A stretch of 64,000 bases of DNA from Malachius bipustulatus (GCA_910589415.1 OU342637.1:43368162-43432161), one strand, 5' to 3'. Counted from the stretch's first letter, positions 12,054-27,568 are shown. Notes: generated by a model from the letters alone, not told the origin. Numbers and translations: made by a program.

Positions 12054-15000
12054 CTTTCTTGCAATCCTGGAATCCACACGCCAACTGCGCTAGCGACACT
12101 CACTTGGGCTGCGTGAGCGGCCCACCAATGACCGTTAGCGGCCCACCAATGGCCGCTAGCGTCGCGATCTCCGTTCATTCTTATTACTTTTATGCAATCC
12201 TGGAATCCACACGCCAGCTACGCTAGCGACACGCACTTGGGCTGCGTTAGCGGCCCACCAATGACAGTTAGCGGCCTACCAATGGCCGCTAGCGTTCATT
12301 TTTATTACTTTTATGCAATCCTGGAATCCACACGCCAACTGCGCTAGCGACACGCACTTGGGCTGCGTTAGCGAACCACCAATGACCGTTAGCGGCCCAC
12401 CAATGGCCGCTAGCGTCGCGATCTCCGTTCATTTTTATTACTTTCTTGGAATCCTGGAATCCACACGCCAACTGCGATAGCGACACTCACTTTTCTGCTT
12501 GAACGGCTCATCAATGGCCGCTAGCGGCTCACAAATGGCCGCTAGCGTTCATTTTTATTACTTTCATGCAATCCTGGAATCCACACGCAAACTGCGCTAG
12601 CGACACGCACTTGGGCTGCGTTAGCGGCTCACCAGTGACCGTTAGCGGCCCACCAATGGCCGCTAGCGTCGCGATCTCCGTTCATTTTTATTACTTTTAT
12701 GCAATCCTGGAATCCACACGCCAACTACGCTAGCGACACGCACTTGGGCTGCGTTAGCGGCCCACCAGTGACAGTTAGCGGCCCACCAATGGCCCCTAGC
12801 GTTCATTTTTATTACTTTTATGCAATCCTGGAATCCACACGCCAACTGCGCTAGCGACACGCACTTGAGCTGCGTTAACGAACCACCAATGACCGTTAGC
12901 GGCCCACCAATGGCCGCTAGCGTCGCGATCTCCGTTCATTTTTATTGTTTTTTATGCAATCCTGGAATCCACACGCCAACTGCGCTAGCGACACGCACTT
13001 GGGCTGCGTTAGCGGCCCACCAATGACCGTTAGCGGCCCACCAATGGCCGCTAGCGTCGCGATCTCCGTTCATTTTTATTACTTTCATGCAATCCTGGAA
13101 TCCACACGCAAACTGCGCTAGCGACACGCACTTGGGCTGCGTTAGCGGCCCACCAGTGACCGTTAGCGGCCCACCAATGGCCGCTAGCGTCGCGATCTCC
13201 GTTCATTTTTATTACTTTTATGCAATCCTGGAATCCACACGCCAACTGCGCTAGCGACACGCACTTGAGCTGCGTTAACGAACCACCAATGACCGTTAGC
13301 GGCCCACCAATGGCCGCTAGCGTCGCGATCTCCGTTCATTTTTATTGTTTTTTATGCAATCCTGGAATCCACACGCCAACTGCGCTAGCGACACTCACTT
13401 TGCTGCGTTAGCGGCCCACCAATGACTGATAGCGGCCCACCAATGGCCGCTAGCGTTCATTTTTCGTTAGCGGGCAGCCAAAGTGGGTCATTTTTCGTTA
13501 GCGGCCCACCAATGGCGTTCATTTTTCGTTAGCGGCTCACCAATGACCGTTAGCGGCCCACCAATGGCCGCTAGCGTCGCGATCTCCATTCATTCTTATT
13601 ACTTTTATTATATGCAATCCTGGAATCCACACGCAAACTGCGCTAGCGACACGCACTTGGGCTGCGTTAGCGGCCCACCAATGACCGTTAGCGGCCCACC
13701 AATGGCCGCTAGCGTTTATTTTTCGTTAGCGGGCAGCCAAAGTGGGTCATTTTTCGTTAGCGGCCCACCAATGACCGTTAGCGGCCCACCAATGGCCTCT
13801 AGCGTCGCGATCTCCGTTCATTCTTGTTACTTTTATGCAATCCTGGAATCCACACACCAACTACGCTAGCGACACGCACTTGGACTGCGTTAGCGGCCCA
13901 CCAATGACCGTTAGCGGCCCACCAATGGCCGCTAGCGTCGCGATCTCCGTTCATTCTTATTACTTTTATGCAATCCTGGAATCCACACGCCAGCTACGCT
14001 AGCGACACGCACTTGGGCTGCGTTAGCGGCCCACCAATGACAGTTAGCGGCCTACCAATGGCCGCTAGCGTTCATTTTTATTACTTTTATGCAATCCTGG
14101 AATCCACACGCCAACTGCGCTAGCGACACGCACTTGGGCTGTGTTAGCGAACCACCAATGACCGTTAGCGGCCCACCAATGGCCGCTAGCGTCGCGATCT
14201 CCGTTCATTTTTATTACTTTCTTGGAATCCTGGAATCCACACGCCAACTGCGATAGCGACACTCACTTTTCTGCTTGAACGGCTCATCAATGGCCGCTAG
14301 CGGCTCACAAATGGCCGCTAGCGTTCATTTTTATTACTTTCATGCAATCCTGGAATCCACTCGCAAACTGCGCTAGCGACACGCACTTGGGCTGCGTTAG
14401 CGGCCCACCAGTGACCGTTAGCGGCCCACCAATGGCCGCTAGCGTCGCGATCTCCGTTCATTTTTATTACTTTTATGCAATCCTGGAATCCACACGCCAA
14501 CTACGCTAGCGACACGCACTTGGGCTGCGTTAGCGGCCCACCAGTGACAGTTAGCGGCCCACCAATGGCCCCTAGCGTTCATTTTTATTACTTTTATGCA
14601 ATCCTGGAATCCACACGCCAACTGCGCTAGCGACACGCACTTGAGCTGCGTTAAATAACCACCAATGACCGTTAGCGGCCCACCAATGGCCGCTAGCGTC
14701 GCGATCTCTGTTCATTTTTATTGTTTTTTATGCAATCCTGGAATCCACACGCCAACTGCGCTAGCGACACGCACTTGGGCTGCGTTAGCGGCCCACCAAT
14801 GACCGTTAGCGGCCCACCAATGGCCGCTAGCGTCGCGATCTCCGTTCATTTTTATTACTTTCATGCAATCCTGGAATCCACACGCAAACTGCGCTAGCGA
14901 CACGCACTTGGGCTGCGTTAGCGGCCCACCAGTGACCGTTAGCGGCCCACCAATGGCCGCTAGCGTCGCGATCTCCGTTCATTTTTATTACTTTTAAGCA

Positions 15001-15179
15001 ATCCTGGAATCCACACGCCAACTGCGCTAGCGACACGCACTTGAGCTGCGTTAACGAACCACCAATGACCGTTAGCGGCCAACGAATGGCCGCTAGCGTC
15101 GCGATCTCCGTTCATTTTCATTACTTTTTTGCAATCCTGGAATCCACACGCCAACTGCGCTAGCGACACTCACTTTGCT

Positions 15180-18100
15180 GCGTTAGCGGCCCACCAATGA
15201 CCGTTAGCGGCCCACCAATGGCCGCTAGCGTTCATTTTTCGTTAGCGGGCAGCCAAAGTGGGTCATTTTTCGTTAGCGGCCCATCAATGGCGTTCATTTT
15301 TCGTTAGCGGCCCACCAATGACGGTTAGCAGCCCACCAATGGCCGCTAGCGTTGCGATCTCCGTTCATTTTTATTACTTTCTTGCAATCCTGGAATCCAC
15401 ACGCCAACTGCGCTAGCGACACTCACTTTGCTGCGTTAGCGGCCCACCAAAGACCGTTAGCGGCCCACCAATGGCCGCTAGCGTTTATTTTTCGTTAGCG
15501 GGCAGCCAAAGTGGGTCATTTTTCGTTAGCGGCCCACCAATGACCGTTAGCGGCCCACCAATGGCCTCTAGCGTCGCGATCTCCGTTCATTCTTGTTACT
15601 TTTATGCAATCCTGGAATCCACACTCCAACTACGCTAGCGACACGCACTTGGACTGCGTTAGCGGCCCACCAATGGCCGCTAACGTCGCGATCTCCGTTC
15701 ATTTTTATTACTTTTATGCAATCCTGGAATCCACACGCCAACTGCGCTAGCGACACGCACTTGGGCTGCGTTAGCGGCCCACCAATGACCGTTAGCGGCC
15801 CACCAATGGCCGCTAGCGTCGCGATCTCCGTTCATTCTTATTAATTTTATGCAATCCTGGAATCCACACGCCAGCTACGCTAGCGACACGCACTTGGGCT
15901 GCGTTAGCGGCCCACCAATGACAGTTAGCGGCCTACCAATGGCCGCTAGCGTTCATTTTTATTACTTTTATGCAATCCTGGAATCCACACGCCAACTGCG
16001 CTAGCGACACGCACTTGGGCTGCGTTAGCGAACCACCAATGACCGTTAGCGGCCCACCAATGGCCGCTAGCGTCGCGATCTCCGTTCATTTTTATTACTT
16101 TCTTGGAATCCTGGAATCCACACGCCAACTGCGATAGCGACACTCACTTTTCTGCTTGAACGGCTCATCAATGGCCGCTAGCGGCTCACAAATGGCCGCT
16201 AGCGTTCATTTTTATTACTTTCATGCAATCCTGGAATCCACACGCAAACTGCGCTAGCGACACGCACTTGGGCTGCGTTAGCGGCCCACCAGTGACCGTT
16301 AGCGGCCCACCAATGGCCGCTAGCGTCGCGATCTCCGTTCATTTTTATTTCTTTTATGCAATCCTGGAATCCACACGCCAAGTACGCTAGCGACACGCAC
16401 TTGGGCTGCGTTAGCGGCCCACCAGTGACAGTTAGCGGCCCACCAATGGCCGCTAGCGTTTATTTTTATTACTTTTATGCAATCCTGGAATCCACACGCC
16501 AACTGCGCTAGCGACACGCACTTGAGCTGCGTTAACGAACCACCAATGACCGTTAGCGGCCCACCAATGGCCGCTAGCGTCGCGATCTCCGTTCATTTTT
16601 ATTGTTTTTTATGCAATCCTGGAATCCACACGCCAACTGCGCTAGCGACACGCACTTGGGCTGCGTTAGCGGCCCACCAATGACCGTTAGCAGCCCACCA
16701 ATGGCCGCTAGCGTCGCGATCTCCGTTCATTTTTATTACTTTCATGCAATCCTGGAATCCACACGCAAACTGCGCTAGCGACACGCACTTGGGCTGCGTT
16801 AGCGGCCCACCAGTGACCGTTAGCGGCCCACCAATGGCCGCTAGCGTCGCGATCTCCGTTCATTTTTATTACTTTTATGCAATCCTGGAATCCACACGCC
16901 AACTGCGCTAGCGACACGCACTTGAGCTGCGTTAACGAACCACCAATGACCGTTAGCGGCCCACCAATGGCCGCTAGCGTCGCGATCTCCGTTCATTTTT
17001 ATTGTTTTTTATGCAATCCTGGAATCCACACGCCAACTGCGCTAGCGACACTCACTTTGCTGCGTTAGCGGCCCACCAATGACTGTTAGCGGCCCACCAA
17101 TGGCCGCTAGCGTTCATTTTTCGTTAGCGGGCAGCCAAAGTGGGTCATTTTTCATTAGCGGCCCACCAATGGCGTTCATTTTTCGTTAGCGGCTCACCAA
17201 TGACCGTTAGCGGCCCACCAATGGCCGCTAGCGTCGCGATCTCCATTCATTCTTATTACTTTTATTATATGCAATCCTGGAATCCACACGCAAACTGCGC
17301 TAGCGACACGCACTTGGGCTGCGTTAGCGGCCCACCAATGACCGTTAGCGGCCCACCAATGGCCGCTAGCGTTTATTTTTCGTTAGCGGGCAGCCAAAGT
17401 GGGTCATTTTTCGTTAGCGGCCCACCAATGACCGTTAGCGGCCCACCAATGGCCTCTAGCGTCGCGATCTCCGTTCATTCTTGTTACTTTTATGCAATCC
17501 TGGAATCCACACACCAACTACGCTAGCGACACGCACTTGGACTGCGTTAGCGGCCCACCAATGACCGTTAGCGGCCCACCAATGGCCGCTAGCGTCGCGA
17601 TCTCCGTTCATTCTTATTACTTTTATGCAATCCTGGAATCCACACGCCAGCTACGCTAGCGACACGCACTTGGGCTGCGTTAGCGGCCCACCAATGACCG
17701 TTAGCGGCCCACCAATGGCCGCTAGCGTCGCGATCTCCGTTCATTCTTATTACTTTTATGCAATCCTGGAATCCACACGCCAGCTACGCTAGCGACACGC
17801 ACTTGGGCTGCGTTAGCGGCCCACCAATGACAGTTAGCGGCCTACCAATGGCCGCTAGCGTTCATTTTTATTACTTTTATGCAATCCTGGAATCCACACG
17901 CCAACTGCGCTAGCGACACGCACTTGGGCTGCGTTAGCGAACCACCAATGACCGTTAGCGGCCCACCAATGGCCGCTAGCGTCGCGATCTCCGTTCATTT
18001 TTATTACTTTCTTGGAATCCTGGAATCCACACGCCAACTGCGATAGCGACACTCACTTTTCTGCTTGAACGGCTCATCAATGGCCGCTAGCGGCTCACAA

Positions 18101-20140
18101 ATGGCCGCTAGCGTTCATTTTTATTACTTTCATGCAATCCTGGAATCCACTCGCAAACTGCGCTAGCGACACGCACTTGGGCTGCGTTAGCGGCCCACCA
18201 GTGACCGTTAGCGGCCCACCAATGGCCGCTAGCGTCGCGATCTCCGTTCATTTTTATTACTTTTATGCAATCCTGGAATCCACACGCCAACTACGCTAGC
18301 GACACGCACTTGGGCTGCGTTAGCGGCCCACCAGTGACAGTTAGCGGCCCACCAATGGCCCCTAGCGTTCATTTTTATTACTTTTATGCAATCCTGGAAT
18401 CCACACGCCAACTGCGCTAGCGACACGCACTTGAGCTGCGTTAACGAACCACCAATGACCGTTAGCGGCCCACCAATGGCCGCTAGCGTCGCGATCTCCG
18501 TTCATTTTTATTGTTTTTTATGCAATCCTGGAATCCACACGCCAACTGCGCTAGCGACACGCACTTGGGCTGCGTTAGCGGCCCACCAATGACCGTTAGC
18601 GGCCCACCAATGGCCGCTAGCGTCGCGATCTCCGTTCATTTTTATTACTTTCATGCAATCCTGGAATCCACACGCAAACTGCGCTAGCGACACGCACTTG
18701 GGCTGCGTTAGCGGCCCACCAGTGACCGTTAGCGGCCCACCAATGGCCGCTAGCGTCGCGATCTCCGTTCATTTTTATTACTTTTATGCAATCCTGGAAT
18801 CCACACGCCAACTGCGCTAGCGACACGCACTTGAGCTGCGTTAACGAACCACCAATGACCGTTAGCGGCCCACCAATGGCCGCTAGCGTCGCGATCTCCG
18901 TTCATTTTTATTGTTTTTTATGCAATCCTGGAATCCACACGCCAACTGCGCTAGCGACACTCACTTTGCTGCGTTAGCGGCCCACCAATGACTGTTAGCG
19001 GCCCACCAATTGCCGCTAGCGTTCATTTTTCGTTAGCGGGCAGCCAAAGTGGGTCATTTTTCGTTAGCGGCCCACCAATGGCGTTCATTTTTCGTTAGCG
19101 GCTCACCAATGACCGTTAGCGGCCCACCAATGGCCGCTAGCGTCGCGATCTCCATTCATTCTTATTACTTTTATTATATGCAATCCTGGAATCCACACGC
19201 AAACTGCGCTAGCGACACGCACTTGGGCTGCGTTAGCGGCCCACCAATGACCGTTAGCGGCCAACGAATGGCCGCTAGCGTCGCGATCTCCGTTCATTTT
19301 CATTACTTTTTTGCAATCCTGGAATCCACACGCCAACTGCGCTAGCGACACTCACTTTGCTGCGTTAGCGGCCCACCAATGACCGTTAGCGCCACCAATG
19401 GCCGCTAGCGTTCATTTTTCGTTAGCGGGCAGCCAAAGTGGGTCATTTTTCGTTAGCGGCCCATCAATGGCGTTCATTTTTCGTTAGCGGCCCACCAATG
19501 ACGGTTAGCAGCCCACCAATGGCCGCTAGCGTTGCGATCTCCGTTCATTTTTATTACTTTCTTGCAATCCTGGAATCCACACGCCAACTGCGCTAGCGAC
19601 ACTCACTTTGCTGCGTTAGCGGCCCACCAAAGACCGTTAGCGGCCCACCAATGGCCGTTAGCGTTTATTTTTCGTTAGCGGGCAGCCAAAGTGGGTCATT
19701 TTTCGTTAGCGGCCCACCAATGACCGTTAGCGGCCCACCAATGGCCTCTAGCGTCGCGATCTCCGTTCATTCTTGTTACTTTTATGCAATCCTGGAATCC
19801 ACACACCAACTACGCTAGCGACACGCACTTGGACTGCGTTAGCGGCCCACCAATGGCCGCTAACGTCGCGATCTCCGTTCATTTTTATTACTTTTATGCA
19901 ATCCTGGAATCCACACGCCAACTGCGCTAGCGACACGCACTTGGGCTGCGTTAGCGGCCCACCAATGACCGTTAGCGGCCCACCAATGGCCGCTAGCGTC
20001 GCGATCTCCGTTCATTCTTATTACTTTTATGCAATCCTGGAATCCACACGCCAGCTACGCTAGCGACACGCACTTGGGCTGCGTTAGCGGCCCACCAATG
20101 ACAGTTAGCGGCCTACCAATGGCCGCTAGCGTTCATTTTT
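15180..20140 (-). repeat. Block duplication, copy 1 (offset 7,428 bp)
   Basis: This segment and 22608-27568 correspond at a constant offset of 7,428 bp (15568/22996, 15946/23374, 17855/25283, 19748/27176), including many private variants. The match degrades just upstream of 15180 and near 20140. Unequal exchange or segmental duplication of several higher-order units at once explains it. Confidence 0.85.
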
Positions 20141-22607
20141 ATTACTTTTTTGCAATCCTGGAATCCACACGCCAACTGCGCTAGCGACACTCACTTGGGC
20201 TGCGTTAGCGGCCCACCAATGACCGTTAGCGGCCCACCAATGGCCGCTAGCGTCGCGATCTCCGTTCATTTTTATTACTTTCTTGGAATCCTGGAATCCA
20301 CACGCCAACTGCGATAGCGACACTCACTTTTCTGCTTGAACGGCTCATCAATGGCCGCTAGCGGCTCACAAATGGCCGCTAGCGTTCATTTTTATTACTT
20401 TCATGCAATCCTGGAATCCACACGCAAACTGCGCTAGCGACACGCACTTGGGCTGCGTTAGCGGCCCACCAGTGACCGTTAGCGGCCCACCAATGGCCGC
20501 TAGCGTCGCGATCTCCGTTCATTTTTATTACTTTTATGCAATCCTGGAATCCACACGCCAAGTACGCTAGCGACACGCACTTGGGCTGCGTTAGCGGCCC
20601 ACCAGTGACAGTTAGCGGCCCACCAATGGCCGCTAGCGTTCATTTTTATTACTTTTATGCAATCCTGGAATCCACACGCCAACTGCGCTAGCGACACGCA
20701 CTTGAGCTGCGTTAACGAACCACCAATGACCGTTAGCGGCCCACCAATGGCCGCTAGCGTCGCGATCTCCGTTCATTTTTATTGTTTTTTATGCAATCCT
20801 GGAATCCACACGCCAACTGCGCTAGCGACACGCACTTGGGCTGCGTTAGCGGCCCACCAATGACCGTTAGCAGCCCACCAATGGCCGCTAGCGTCGCGAT
20901 CTCCGTTCATTTTTATTACTTTCATGCAATCCTGGAATCCACACGCAAACTGCGCTAGCGACACGCACTTGGGCTGCGTTAGCGGCCCACCAGTGACCGT
21001 TAGCGGCCCACCAATGGCCGCTAGCGTCGCGATCTCCGTTCATTTTTATTACTTTTATGCAATCCTGGAATCCACACGCCAACTGCGCTAGCGACACGCA
21101 CTTGAGCTGCGTTAACGAACCACCAATGACCGTTAGCGGCCCACCAATGGCCGCTAGCGTCGCGATCTCCGTTCATTTTTATTGTTTTTTATGCAATCCT
21201 GGAATCCACACGCCAACTGCGCTAGCGACACTCACTTTGCTGCGTTAGCGGCCCACCAATGACTGTTAGCGGCCCACCAATGGCCGCTAGCGTTCATTTT
21301 TCGTTAGCGGGCAGCCAAAGTGGGTCATTTTTCGTTAGCGGCCCACCAATGGCGTTCATTTTTCGTTAGCGGCTCACCAATGACCGTTAGCGGCCCACCA
21401 ATGGCCGCTAGCGTCGCGATCTCCATTCATTCTTATTACTTTTATTATATGCAATCCTGGAATCCACACGCCAACTACGCTAGCGACACGCACTTGGGCT
21501 GCGTTAGCGGCCCACTAGTGACAGTTAGTCGCCCACCAATGGCCGCTAGCGTTCATTTTTATTACTTTTATGCAATCCTGGAATCCACACGCCAACTGCG
21601 CTAGCGACACGCACTTGAGCTGCGTTAACGAACCACCAATGACCGTTAGCGGCCCACCAATGGCCGCTAGCGTCGCGATGTCCGTTCATTTTTATTGTTT
21701 TTTATGCAATCCTGGAATCCACACGCCAACTGCGCTAGCGACACGCACTTGGGCTGCGTTAGCGGCCCACCAATGACCGTTAGCGGCCCACCAATGGCCG
21801 CTAGCGTCGCGATCTCCGTTCATTTTCATTACTTTTTTGCAATCCTGGAATCCACACGCCACCTGCGCTAGCGACACTCACTTTGCTGCGTTAGCGGCCC
21901 ACCAATGACCGTTAGCGGCCAACCAATGGCCGCTAGCGTCGCGATCTCCGTTCATTTTCATTACTTTTTTGCAATCCAGGAATCCACACGCCAACTGCGC
22001 TAGCGACACTCACTTTGCTGCGTTAGCGGCCCACCAATGACCGTTAGCGGCCCACCAATGGCCGCTAGCGTTCATTTTTCGTTAGCGGGCAGCCAAAGTG
22101 GGTCATTTTTCGTTAGCGGCCCACCAATGGCGTTCATTTTTCGTTAGCGGCCCACCAATGACGGTTAGCGGCCCACCAATGGCCGCTAGCGTTGCGATCT
22201 CCGTTCATTTTTATTACTTTCTTGCAATCCTGGAATCCACACGCCAACTGCGCTAGCGACACTCACTTTGCTGCGTTAGCGGCCCACCAATGACCGTTAG
22301 CGGCCCACCAATGGCAGCTAGCGTTTATTTCTCGTTAGCGAGCAGCCAAAGTGGGTCATTTTTCGTTAGCGGCCCACCAATGACCGTTAGCGGCCCACCA
22401 ATGGCCTCTAGCGTCGCGATCTCCGTTCATTCTTGTTACTTTTATGCAATCCTGGAATCCACACACCAACTACGCTAGCGACACGCACTTGGACTGCGTT
22501 AGCGGCCCACCAATGGCCGCTAACGTCGCGATCTCCGTTCATTTTTATTACTTTTATGCAATCCTGGAATCCACACGCCAACTGCGCTAGCGACACGCAC
22601 TTGGGCT

Positions 22608-25600
22608 GCGTTAGCGGCCCACCAATGACCGTTAGCGGCCCACCAATGGCCGCTAGCGTTCATTTTTCGTTAGCGGGCAGCCAAAGTGGGTCATTTTTCG
22701 TTAGCGGCCCATCAATGGCGTTCATTTTTCGTTAGCGGCCCACCAATGACGGTTAGCAGCCCACCAATGGCCGCTAGCGTTGCGATCTCCGTTCATTTTT
22801 ATTACTTTCTTGCAATCCTGGAATCCACACGCCAACTGCGCTAGCGACACTCACTTTGCTGCGTTAGCGGCCCACCAAAGACCGTTAGCGGCCCACCAAT
22901 GGCCGCTAGCGTTTATTTTTCGTTAGCGGGCAGCCAAAGTGGGTCATTTTTCGTTAGCGGCCCACCAATGACCGTTAGCGGCCCACCAATGGCCTCTAGC
23001 GTCGCGATCTCCGTTCATTCTTGTTACTTTTATGCAATCCTGGAATCCACACTCCAACTACGCTAGCGACACGCACTTGGACTGCGTTAGCGGCCCACCA
23101 ATGGCCGCTAACGTCGCGATCTCCGTTCATTTTTATTACTTTTATGCAATCCTGGAATCCACACGCCAACTGCGCTAGCGACACGCACTTGGGCTGCGTT
23201 AGCGGCCCACCAATGACCGTTAGCGGCCCACCAATGGCCGCTAGCGTCGCGATCTCCGTTCATTCTTATTAATTTTATGCAATCCTGGAATCCACACGCC
23301 AGCTACGCTAGCGACACGCACTTGGGCTGCGTTAGCGGCCCACCAATGACAGTTAGCGGCCTACCAATGGCCGCTAGCGTTCATTTTTATTACTTTTATG
23401 CAATCCTGGAATCCACACGCCAACTGCGCTAGCGACACGCACTTGGGCTGCGTTAGCGAACCACCAATGACCGTTAGCGGCCCACCAATGGCCGCTAGCG
23501 TCGCGATCTCCGTTCATTTTTATTACTTTCTTGGAATCCTGGAATCCACACGCCAACTGCGATAGCGACACTCACTTTTCTGCTTGAACGGCTCATCAAT
23601 GGCCGCTAGCGGCTCACAAATGGCCGCTAGCGTTCATTTTTATTACTTTCATGCAATCCTGGAATCCACACGCAAACTGCGCTAGCGACACGCACTTGGG
23701 CTGCGTTAGCGGCCCACCAGTGACCGTTAGCGGCCCACCAATGGCCGCTAGCGTCGCGATCTCCGTTCATTTTTATTTCTTTTATGCAATCCTGGAATCC
23801 ACACGCCAAGTACGCTAGCGACACGCACTTGGGCTGCGTTAGCGGCCCACCAGTGACAGTTAGCGGCCCACCAATGGCCGCTAGCGTTTATTTTTATTAC
23901 TTTTATGCAATCCTGGAATCCACACGCCAACTGCGCTAGCGACACGCACTTGAGCTGCGTTAACGAACCACCAATGACCGTTAGCGGCCCACCAATGGCC
24001 GCTAGCGTCGCGATCTCCGTTCATTTTTATTGTTTTTTATGCAATCCTGGAATCCACACGCCAACTGCGCTAGCGACACGCACTTGGGCTGCGTTAGCGG
24101 CCCACCAATGACCGTTAGCAGCCCACCAATGGCCGCTAGCGTCGCGATCTCCGTTCATTTTTATTACTTTCATGCAATCCTGGAATCCACACGCAAACTG
24201 CGCTAGCGACACGCACTTGGGCTGCGTTAGCGGCCCACCAGTGACCGTTAGCGGCCCACCAATGGCCGCTAGCGTCGCGATCTCCGTTCATTTTTATTAC
24301 TTTTATGCAATCCTGGAATCCACACGCCAACTGCGCTAGCGACACGCACTTGAGCTGCGTTAACGAACCACCAATGACCGTTAGCGGCCCACCAATGGCC
24401 GCTAGCGTCGCGATCTCCGTTCATTTTTATTGTTTTTTATGCAATCCTGGAATCCACACGCCAACTGCGCTAGCGACACTCACTTTGCTGCGTTAGCGGC
24501 CCACCAATGACTGTTAGCGGCCCACCAATGGCCGCTAGCGTTCATTTTTCGTTAGCGGGCAGCCAAAGTGGGTCATTTTTCATTAGCGGCCCACCAATGG
24601 CGTTCATTTTTCGTTAGCGGCTCACCAATGACCGTTAGCGGCCCACCAATGGCCGCTAGCGTCGCGATCTCCATTCATTCTTATTACTTTTATTATATGC
24701 AATCCTGGAATCCACACGCAAACTGCGCTAGCGACACGCACTTGGGCTGCGTTAGCGGCCCACCAATGACCGTTAGCGGCCCACCAATGGCCGCTAGCGT
24801 TTATTTTTCGTTAGCGGGCAGCCAAAGTGGGTCATTTTTCGTTAGCGGCCCACCAATGACCGTTAGCGGCCCACCAATGGCCTCTAGCGTCGCGATCTCC
24901 GTTCATTCTTGTTACTTTTATGCAATCCTGGAATCCACACACCAACTACGCTAGCGACACGCACTTGGACTGCGTTAGCGGCCCACCAATGACCGTTAGC
25001 GGCCCACCAATGGCCGCTAGCGTCGCGATCTCCGTTCATTCTTATTACTTTTATGCAATCCTGGAATCCACACGCCAGCTACGCTAGCGACACGCACTTG
25101 GGCTGCGTTAGCGGCCCACCAATGACCGTTAGCGGCCCACCAATGGCCGCTAGCGTCGCGATCTCCGTTCATTCTTATTACTTTTATGCAATCCTGGAAT
25201 CCACACGCCAGCTACGCTAGCGACACGCACTTGGGCTGCGTTAGCGGCCCACCAATGACAGTTAGCGGCCTACCAATGGCCGCTAGCGTTCATTTTTATT
25301 ACTTTTATGCAATCCTGGAATCCACACGCCAACTGCGCTAGCGACACGCACTTGGGCTGCGTTAGCGAACCACCAATGACCGTTAGCGGCCCACCAATGG
25401 CCGCTAGCGTCGCGATCTCCGTTCATTTTTATTACTTTTTTGGAATCCTGGAATCCACACGCCAACTGCGATAGCGACACTCACTTTTCTGCTTGAACGG
25501 CTCATCAATGGCCGCTAGCGGCTCACAAATGGCCGCTAGCGTTCATTTTTATTACTTTCATGCAATCCTGGAATCCACTCGCAAACTGCGCTAGCGACAC

Positions 25601-27568
25601 GCACTTGGGCTGCGTTAGCGGCCCACCAGTGACCGTTAGCGGCCCACCAATGGCCGCTAGCGTCGCGATCTCCGTTCATTTTTATTACTTTTATGCAATC
25701 CTGGAATCCACACGCCAACTACGCTAGCGACACGCACTTGGGCTGCGTTAGCGGCCCACCAGTGACAGTTAGCGGCCCACCAATGGCCGCTAGCGTTCAT
25801 TTTTATTACTTTTATGCAATCCTGGAATCCACACGCCAACTGCGCTAGCGACACGCACTTGAGCTGCGTTAACGAACCACCAATGACCGTTAGCGGCCCA
25901 CCAATGGCCGCTAGCGTCGCGATCTCCGTTCATTTTTATTGTTTTTTATGCAATCCTGGAATCCACACGCCAACTGCGCTAGCGACACGCACTTGGGCTG
26001 CGTTAGCGGCCCACCAATGACCGTTAGCGGCCCACCAATGGCCGCTAGCGTCGCGATCTCCGTTCATTTTTATTACTTTCATGCAATCCTGGAATCCACA
26101 CGCAAACTGCGCTAGCGACACGCACTTGGGCTGCGTTAGCGGCCCACCAGTGACCGTTAGCGGCCCACCAATGGCCGCTAGCGTCGCGATCTCCGTTCAT
26201 TTTTATTACTTTTATGCAATCCTGGAATCCACACGCCAACTGCGCTAGCGACACGCACTTGAGCTGCGTTAACGAACCACCAATGACCGTTAGCGGCCCA
26301 CCAATGGCCGCTAGCGTCGCGATCTCCGTTCATTTTTATTGTTTTTTATGCAATCCTGGAATCCACACGCCAACTGCGCTAGCGACACTCACTTTGCTGC
26401 GTTAGCGGCCCACCAATGACTGTTAGCGGCCCACCAATTGCCGCTAGCGTTCATTTTTCGTTAGCGGGCAGCCAAAGTGGGTCATTTTTCGTTAGCGGCC
26501 CACCAATGGCGTTCATTTTTCGTTAGCGGCTCACCAATGACCGTTAGCGGCCCACCAATGGCCGCTAGCGTCGCGATCTCCATTCATTCTTATTACTTTT
26601 ATTATATGCAATCCTGGAATCCACACGCAAACTGCGCTAGCGACACGCACTTGGGCTGCGTTAGCGGCCCACCAATGACCGTTAGCGGCCAACGAATGGC
26701 CGCTAGCGTCGCGATCTCCGTTCATTTTCATTACTTTTTTGCAATCCTGGAATCCACACGCCAACTGCGCTAGCGACACTCACTTTGCTGCGTTAGCGGC
26801 CCACCAATGACCGTTAGCGCCACCAATGGCCGCTAGCGTTCATTTTTCGTTAGCGGGCAGCCAAAGTGGGTCATTTTTCGTTAGCGGCCCATCAATGGCG
26901 TTCATTTTTCGTTAGCGGCCCACCAATGACGGTTAGCAGCCCACCAATGGCCGCTAGCGTTGCGATCTCCGTTCATTTTTATTACTTTCTTGCAATCCTG
27001 GAATCCACACGCCAACTGCGCTAGCGACACTCACTTTGCTGCGTTAGCGGCCCACCAAAGACCGTTAGCGGCCCACCAATGGCCGCTAGCGTTTATTTTT
27101 CGTTAGCGGGCAGCCAAAGTGGGTCATTTTTCGTTAGCGGCCCACCAATGACCGTTAGCGGCCCACCAATGGCCTCTAGCGTCGCGATCTCCGTTCATTC
27201 TTGTTACTTTTATGCAATCCTGGAATCCACACGCCAACTGCGCTAGCGACACGCACTTGGACTGCGTTAGCGGCCCACCAATGGCCGCTAACGTCGCGAT
27301 CTCCGTTCATTTTTATTACTTTTATGCAATCCTGGAATCCACACGCCAACTGCGCTAGCGACACGCACTTGGGCTGCGTTAGCGGCCCACCAATGACCGT
27401 TAGCGGCCCACCAATGGCCGCTAGCGTCGCGATCTCCGTTCATTCTTATTACTTTTATGCAATCCTGGAATCCACACGCCAGCTACGCTAGCGACACGCA
27501 CTTGGGCTGCGTTAGCGGCCCACCAATGACAGTTAGCGGCCTACCAATGGCCGCTAGCGTTCATTTTT
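22608..27568 (-). repeat. Block duplication, copy 2 (offset 7,428 bp)
   Basis: Partner of 15180-20140. Small private differences exist: for example the monomer near 27230 has CACACGCCAACTGCGCTAG where the partner near 19800 has CACACACCAACTACGCTAG. The copies are therefore separate stretches of sequence and not the same reads placed twice, unless the assembly mixed haplotypes. Confidence 0.8.
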
